A model generated the notes under the pieces. The model had not been told where the DNA came from. It saw nothing but the letters and a program-made list of their open reading frames with translations, and searched no databases. This document shows positions 58,803 to 64,000 of a stretch of DNA of 64,000 nt, piece by piece. The stretch's first letter is position 1, and the number at the start of each line of letters is the position of its first letter. Made by a program: the position numbers and the translations under genes. This DNA comes from Corynespora cassiicola. Lineage: Eukaryota > Ascomycota > Dothideomycetes > Pleosporales > Corynesporascaceae. The stretch covers positions 2,294,001 through 2,358,000 of the forward strand of contig JAEUWY010000001.1 of the NCBI GenBank assembly GCA_022059125.1, read 5' to 3'.

Positions 58803-59831
58803 TCAGCCTAGTCTAAGATCTTGTGGAAGCCCATTTATCTCCTCGTCAGTCAGGTCAATACCAAAGTACTCTTTCAGTGCGTCTACACGCTCTTCTTCCG
58901 TTTTGCATTCCCTCAACACCTTTCGATCGCTACCGACTGCCTCTTTGATAGTCCCCTCAAACAAGGTTACATTTCCAACGATGCTTTCGCCCTCTTCGTC
59001 TAGTACCATGTTCGTGCTCGTAACGAATTTTGTAAAGAACGATCTCTTGTGAGTGGACGTAAACCACGACATCATCTCGTAGTCCTGAGGCAAGAACTCG
59101 GTCTCGGTGAAGCAGTACACCGGGACCCACACGTTCTGTCCACTTTCGACTGGGCTGTAGCAGACATCGTAGCACCACAGCTTGTTGGACTGATCCCCAT
59201 ACGACTCCGGTATAGCGCGGAACTGTAACCGTATCCTCCGCGGAGCAATGCTGGTCGTCTCGAACCCATCCCGCAGCGGGTAAGGCAGGTTAGGACCCAT
59301 GGAGCCCATACCCACATCCACGACGTACCAAGCGCCGTCAAATCGGACGAGATTGAGCATGTGGTTCCAGCCGTCGTACGTCGCACCCTGGTTTTGCCGC
59401 ACTTCTGCGTAAGGGCTCATGGATCGCGATACACGGCCGGCGCAATTGCGGACCTCGTAGCCCAGCGAGCGGAGGACGGTCGCGAAGAAGGTGTTGTTCT
59501 CCATGCATCGTCCGCCACGGCGCCGGGACACAATCTTGGTGTACAGATCTGCTGGGTCGAGGGTGATGGTCTTGTGTGCCGAGTAATGGAGTTCGAGGTT
59601 TTCGAAAGGCACAGTGTGGGCGTGATGCCGGGTCAGGGCCTGCAGAAATGGGAGTCCATGTTCCTTGGCTGTAGCGTGGGTTTTGTCGGATAATACAGGC
59701 GAGTCGAGATGTTTCTGTGGAAGACCGATGCGCCGAAAATAGTCGTGTAGCTGGGAGAGGCTGTACCGTGCACGGTCTTCGTCGTTCAGTGGTAGTTGGA
59801 CAAAAGCGGAAGTTGGGGGAGCTTGGGGCAT
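58803..59831 (-). CDS. Arylamine N-acetyltransferase (NAT)
   Basis: Acetyl- or malonyl-CoA-dependent arylamine N-acyltransferase. Intronless, 342 residues, slightly longer than the usual 280-330. The Cys-His-Asp triad is complete: Cys109 in RRGGRCMENN, His157 in GWNHMLNLV and Asp172 in WYVVDVGMG. Other family blocks include LPFLQALTRHHAHTVPFENL near the N-terminus. Fungal NATs detoxify aromatic amines; in Fusarium one (FDB2) malonylates 2-aminophenol derived from plant benzoxazinoids. The substrate here is unknown. It lies next to, and in the same direction as, a transporter and an FAD monooxygenase. Confidence 0.95.
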   Translation of the reverse strand: MPQAPPTSAFVQLPLNDEDRARYSLSQLHDYFRRIGLPQKHLDSPVLSDKTHATAKEHGLPFLQALTRHHAHTVPFENLELHYSAHKTITLDPADLYTKIVSRRRGGRCMENNTFFATVLRSLGYEVRNCAGRVSRSMSPYAEVRQNQGATYDGWNHMLNLVRFDGAWYVVDVGMGSMGPNLPYPLRDGFETTSIAPRRIRLQFRAIPESYGDQSNKLWCYDVCYSPVESGQNVWVPVYCFTETEFLPQDYEMMSWFTSTHKRSFFTKFVTSTNMVLDEEGESIVGNVTLFEGTIKEAVGSDRKVLRECKTEEERVDALKEYFGIDLTDEEINGLPQDLRLG

Positions 59832-60249
59832 TGTCGGTATGGAAGCAAAGAGTGGCGTGGGGGTTGGAATTATCAGTCAAGTTCCAGATGCAGATTCTTT
59901 TCTTCTAACCTGGGCGAACAATGCACGCAGATGATGCGCCGCAGCTGCTAGAAAGATGATGGAAGAACTTTTCTGCCGGGCGTAGTTATAAGGGAATCTG
60001 CAAAGTAATGTCAGCAAGGCCACCGAGATGATGCGAGACGCCGAGAACTGTGATAGTAGTGAGGCGACAAGGGGGCTAGAAGCGGGGGGGGTCGGGGAAA
60101 GCGGGGAAAGCAACCCGGCTGGGTTGTCGGGTCGATGATTCCAGGAAACATTTTCGTCACCTCTCCACTTTATGCGCATACTCCAACAAGCGCTTATAAT
60201 CTATGTTACCACCGAACCAAAATATCACTCGCCAGCTGTCAAACTGCAA
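59832..60249. other. Intergenic promoter region of the NAT gene
   Basis: Upstream of the NAT start on the minus strand. Includes a G-rich run near 60084-60092. No gene seen. Confidence 0.5.
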
Positions 60250-61860
60250 CTATTCAACAGACCCCACAGAGCCAGAGTTATCACTGCAATCAAAAGTCCT
60301 CGCGATGAAGCCACTTGCGAATGCATCTCGTATCGACACTGCAACACCATAACTAGAAATAGCTCTGTCAGCATTCGAATTTCATCTTGGAATAATGCGT
60401 GTGACATACGTTCCAGCAACGACCATGAAAAGGCCGAGCAAGCAGATCAGTGCATGGAACCCAAATTTTGCCTTTTGTCCAACCGAGCCAGATCTATACG
60501 CCCTGAAATCATACATCCACAACAGCGCCGGAAACACTAGGCTGAACGGCGCAAAGCACAGTGAACCAGCAAGGCCAAGCAGAAAATTCAGGATCGGAAC
60601 AGCTTCCGCAACCACAAATCCGAGGATCCCAAGAATCAGATTGATACCGAGCCAGGTAGACCAGTGGACGACAGTATTGGCCTGTAAGTGCTTTGAATCT
60701 CGGAGCAACCGGACAAAGACGTATTTTGCCGCAACGTGTTGGTAGATGCCGACGCCAATAACTAGTCCAGGGAGGGCAATTCCGTAAGAGATTTTCTTGA
60801 ACAGCGTACCTGCGCTACCAAAAGCAGGGGTCGAGAGCCAGACGCCGCAGAATCGGTAAGTTACCATGGAGAAAACAAGGTACATGATGCCGACAATGAT
60901 GCCGGCCCAAATAGCTGCTTTACGGTAATCCCGCGGCCGGCGCATCTCTGAGATAACTGGCAGATACATCGACGAACCACTTGTACTGATAAAGATATTC
61001 GCTGTTGTTATCATTCCCGTAATAAACGTGGGGTATGCGATTGCCGCAAAGCCAAGGTCAAAGTCTCCAGTTGCTGGTGCCGCCGCGGGACGATCTTGGA
61101 TAGAAACAGCTACGACGAAAACGAAGACCGCGGCGAAAAAAGTGAAAAAGCCGAACCAGGTCAGCCAACCAAGCCGAGAAAAGGTGCGGATAGACGAGCA
61201 GATGGTGATCAAAATTGCTGATACGAGAGCAAAAATGACAGTGCAAGCTCCATGGTTGGATAGGGCATTGAAAGCAGTTGAAGTAGATACGATGCCCCCG
61301 GCCGTGATAAGGATCTGGGCAATGACAATCTGAGCTCCGACGAGCTCGCGGCCAATTCGTCCCCACAGGAAGCCCATCATATCAGCTAGCACTTTGCAGC
61401 CTGTCAGATCTAAAATTTCCAAAGATTATAGGGTATATCTTACTATGACATTCGGGATGGTTGTTGCGAAAGTCGCCTAGAATGACGGCTGTGTCTGCAC
61501 ACCGCACAGTCAGTACAAATTCGTAAAACGCTGAAATATTCAGAGTTTGGACATACAAGTATTCAGAGCAGACCATCCGATGACAGACAGGCTTCCACCA
61601 ATTGCACCTATTGTCGACAGAGCAGCTGGAACACTCAATATACTCATCGCGAACTGGATCTTGACAAAAACAACAGCGGCTCTCTGCCAACTGACCGTCC
61701 GAAACTGAACACCATCAATATCCGTTTGGAATATTTCATGCGACCCTGTTTCTGGAGTTCCTATCCACACCGCATCAGCTGTGTGAGAACCGGTCTTGGT
61801 AGTGCCATTGTGCGTATGGCTTGGGCACTTCTTGATGCCAGAGATGATTTGAGTAGTCAT
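60250..61860 (-). CDS. AAAP-family amino-acid transporter
   Basis: Predicted plasma-membrane or vacuolar amino-acid permease of the Aa_trans/AAAP family. Exons 61557-61860, 61444-61494, 60410-61391 and 60250-60352 give 479 residues. A hydrophilic N-terminus (1-58) is followed by about eleven membrane helices. Family marks: [15 protein letters not shown] (helix 1), [20 protein letters not shown] at the first splice, [20 protein letters not shown], and a C-terminal end ...[18 protein letters not shown]. The second intron was given an AAAG acceptor (61392) because this yields a 52-bp intron and the expected HxxADMMG; a nearer TTTTAG acceptor would make it only 34 bp. The last intron (57 bp) joins a short exon that supplies the conserved tail. 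Substrate not deducible. Confidence 0.87.
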
Positions 61861-62508
61861 GATTGGAAGATTGCACAATGAGAAGCACTAGCAGGGCTTT
61901 TGAATCACGGCAGGACCATGAGAGGAGATATACGTGTAAATATGTATTTCAGAGGTCCCCCATTCTTATCATGGTGGGCTAAACCTGAAACGGGGTATTG
62001 GCCGCAATCGGGAGGGAAAACCGCGCTCACCACAAGCGCTGACGATAAGAGCTCTGGAATGGCATCTTTCTCAACAGCAGGCTTTCTATGGAAAAGATGA
62101 ACCGGAATGTATCCGATTGATATTTATTAATAGAGTTGAGATGGCGAAATTTACACTTACAAAGAGTTCGGCATCAATTGAACGAACCAAGTAGCTTCTC
62201 ACTCATAAAATAGCGCTAAACAAAAGTTCGTCATCTACGAGCAAGCTCAATTCATTCTTTTTTTGAGATGTTATGAATGTTTTGGCTAGTCTTACTGTTA
62301 TATTCCGATTTTGATACTAAGAAAATCTAACGTAGCAATGGCTCTCCTCTCGCTTCCGCGCGAGATTCACTGAGAGCCCAGATAAACCATTATATACATA
62401 TCCTCGATATAGGAAACAGTATTATGGGTCCTTATTTTTTTTTATTCTCTTCCAATACTTGATTTGAGATATCTGATACTGTATGGTAGGCTGTCTGGTA
62501 GCTGAATA
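61861..62508. other. Intergenic region between transporter start and FAD monooxygenase end
   Basis: AT-rich from about 62120 to 62510, with T runs near 62258 and 62435-62445. Contains the transporter promoter. No gene seen. Confidence 0.55.
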
Positions 62509-64000
62509 CTAGAGCGAAAGTATATTCCACGTGCCCTGCGCTCTGTGCAAGGCCCTGAGCATGTCCTCTTCAATATCATGGAACCATAGCCAATTGAACC
62601 TGCCTTGTTGCAGCCGTGAAAGAATTTTAGTCATATCAGATTTCGATTCTTCATGCTGGAAAAAGATCATGCGCCCCAGTTCAGCAGACTGCTCCAACTG
62701 TTTCTGTGCCCGTGGGCGTCGCACTGAATCGTATGAACTAAACGCTGCAGATATGAAGGGAATTGTCTCGCCCTGGGGGTCTTTTGAAAGCTCTCCGAGT
62801 AAATGAGAAAGCACCAGAGCGTCTTCCAAGCCCTGGGCAGCGCCAGCGGCCTGGAAGGGTAAAGAGGCATGTGCGCTATCGCCCACAAGTACCACGCGGT
62901 GGCGATAGTAAGTCGAGGTGTGAAGATGATGGAACAATCCCCATCTGATCGGTTTTGCTTTTCTGAGAAGCTGGCGAAAGCGATCGTCTACGCCGGGACC
63001 CTCAAAATCAGCCATCATGGCCTCATGTGTGACTTTTTCCGTCACAGCGTTGTTTAGCGTCCACGGGCTGTCCGAAGAAACGCAGAGAAGAAAATTGAAT
63101 TCCTGTGAGGAGCGGTTGTAAGATCATGCCCGAACCATTAATTGCGTTCAGAAAGAGGCCGACTTACCTCACCGCCCGTGATCCGATAAGTGACGGCACT
63201 GCGCTTGTGGCCAAAATAGAACTTGGCGACATCTGTAAGATTCCCAAGAATTTCCTGAGCTTCTGACATAGGAATCACTGCTCTGTAACAATATGCATCC
63301 GCATATACCGGGTCCACCTGGCTGGGATACTGAGGCTTCAGCACGTGATCTCGCACGACGCTCTTGATGCCGTCGGCGCCAGCAAGGACACTGGCCTCTG
63401 CTACCTCGCCATCATCAAATTCAAGGACGACCTTATCTGAGTGCTGTTCGATGTTTTGGAGACGCTTGCCGAACTTTACGTTCTCTGTCGGTATGAAGCC
63501 AGTCATTATGTCAAGGAGTGCTTTCCGGTGTGCCTAATGGAGATCAGCGGAGCAAAGATACACATGACAAGCGACAGGGCGACGGACTGATTTGCGGTTG
63601 AAATCAGGATGACCCCAAGCTGAATTTCCATACCATGGTTGATCTTGGCCTAGGAGTACGAATTAGCAACATAGATACAACAACGCCGTGCTAGTCCAAG
63701 GGAATTAGAAGTCGCACGCGTACCAAGACCCTCTTCGAGTAACAAGCCCTCGAAGAATACATCTTGAGCCTCTGCAGGCTTGTTTCCGACACATATCTTC
63801 TCATACTCGGGACGAAATCGCGGCTCGATTACATCCATCGCGCGCATTCCGTTAGGGGCAAATCCAATGCCGGCGCTTTGCTATGTGAACTGATGCTACC
63901 AGAAACCGATAGCTGGAGGCTCACCCTACCACAGAATATTCCTTTTCTTGTTCATACAGTGTGAAGGGAACAGATTTCCTGTGCAATGCCATGGCCAATG
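62509..64000 (-). CDS. FAD-dependent monooxygenase, salicylate-hydroxylase-like (5' end outside window)
   Basis: NAD(P)H- and FAD-dependent aromatic hydroxylase-type protein. Exons from the 5' side: 63925->64000, 63724-63875, 63588-63649, 63168-63533 and 62509-63102; about 416 residues are in the window. The first visible exon reads [17 protein letters not shown], the strand after the dinucleotide-binding GxGxxG, so only the first few dozen residues are missing. Other motifs: [15 protein letters not shown], the DG motif [13 protein letters not shown], and the FAD-contacting GD motif [27 protein letters not shown]. One donor is the weak GTCCGT at 63587, supported by frame and by [12 protein letters not shown]. 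The substrate is unknown; relatives hydroxylate salicylate and other aromatics, and some act in secondary metabolism. Confidence 0.87.

Noticed and set aside
61393..61443. Nearer TTTTAG acceptor for the second intron of the amino-acid transporter
   Set aside because: It would make a 34-bp intron, below the usual minimum, and would insert residues that break the HxxADM family pattern.

Overview
The window comes from the nuclear genome of a filamentous ascomycete (Pezizomycotina; a dothideomycete is my best guess but is not proven). Genes carry short introns, mostly 47-80 bp, with GTAAGT/GTATGT-type donors, CTGAC/CTAAC branch sites and CAG/TAG acceptors. Genes lie on both strands without operons. 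Many proteins have close fungal relatives: PHO88/SND3, a mitochondrial uL5 protein, NIPA, CBP80, GSK3, LSG1, LTV1, BET5, SLP1 and PIG-P. All exon joins were worked out by eye from splice consensus, frame continuity and family motifs; no alignment was run.

Layout. 1-16.4 kb: the 3' end of an unknown gene; a secreted GDSL esterase; PHO88; a USP-type deubiquitinase ending in a CaaX-like motif, divergent from the mitochondrial ribosomal gene mrpl7; a SET-domain protein; a conserved fungal protein of unknown function; and an AAA+ ATPase whose reading frame is split by a stop codon. 16.4-26 kb: NIPA-type transporter, nuclear cap-binding protein CBP80 and GSK3, all on the minus strand. 26-32.6 kb: a 6.7-kb stretch rich in low-complexity DNA with no convincing gene. 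32.6-41.2 kb: LSG1 and LTV1, divergent ribosome-maturation factors sharing 236 bp, then BET5 divergent from a CaMKK-like kinase. 41.2-46.8 kb: a second gene-poor, repeat-rich stretch. 46.8-58.5 kb: a run of plus-strand genes: HAL/SAT4-type kinase, SUN-like SLP1, a peroxisomal-type acyl-CoA dehydrogenase, PIG-P, and a membrane-anchored histidine-acid-phosphatase-like protein lacking the usual HD dyad. 58.5-64 kb: three minus-strand genes (arylamine N-acetyltransferase, AAAP amino-acid transporter, FAD monooxygenase running off the right edge).

Function. Most of the window is housekeeping: ribosome assembly and export, mRNA cap binding, ER targeting, GPI-anchor synthesis, TRAPP trafficking and signalling kinases. 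The part most like an accessory pathway is the right end, where transport, hydroxylation and N-acetylation functions sit side by side and could serve catabolism or detoxification of an aromatic amine or amino acid. That link is inference from adjacency only. No tRNA, rRNA, CRISPR array or intact transposon was recognised.
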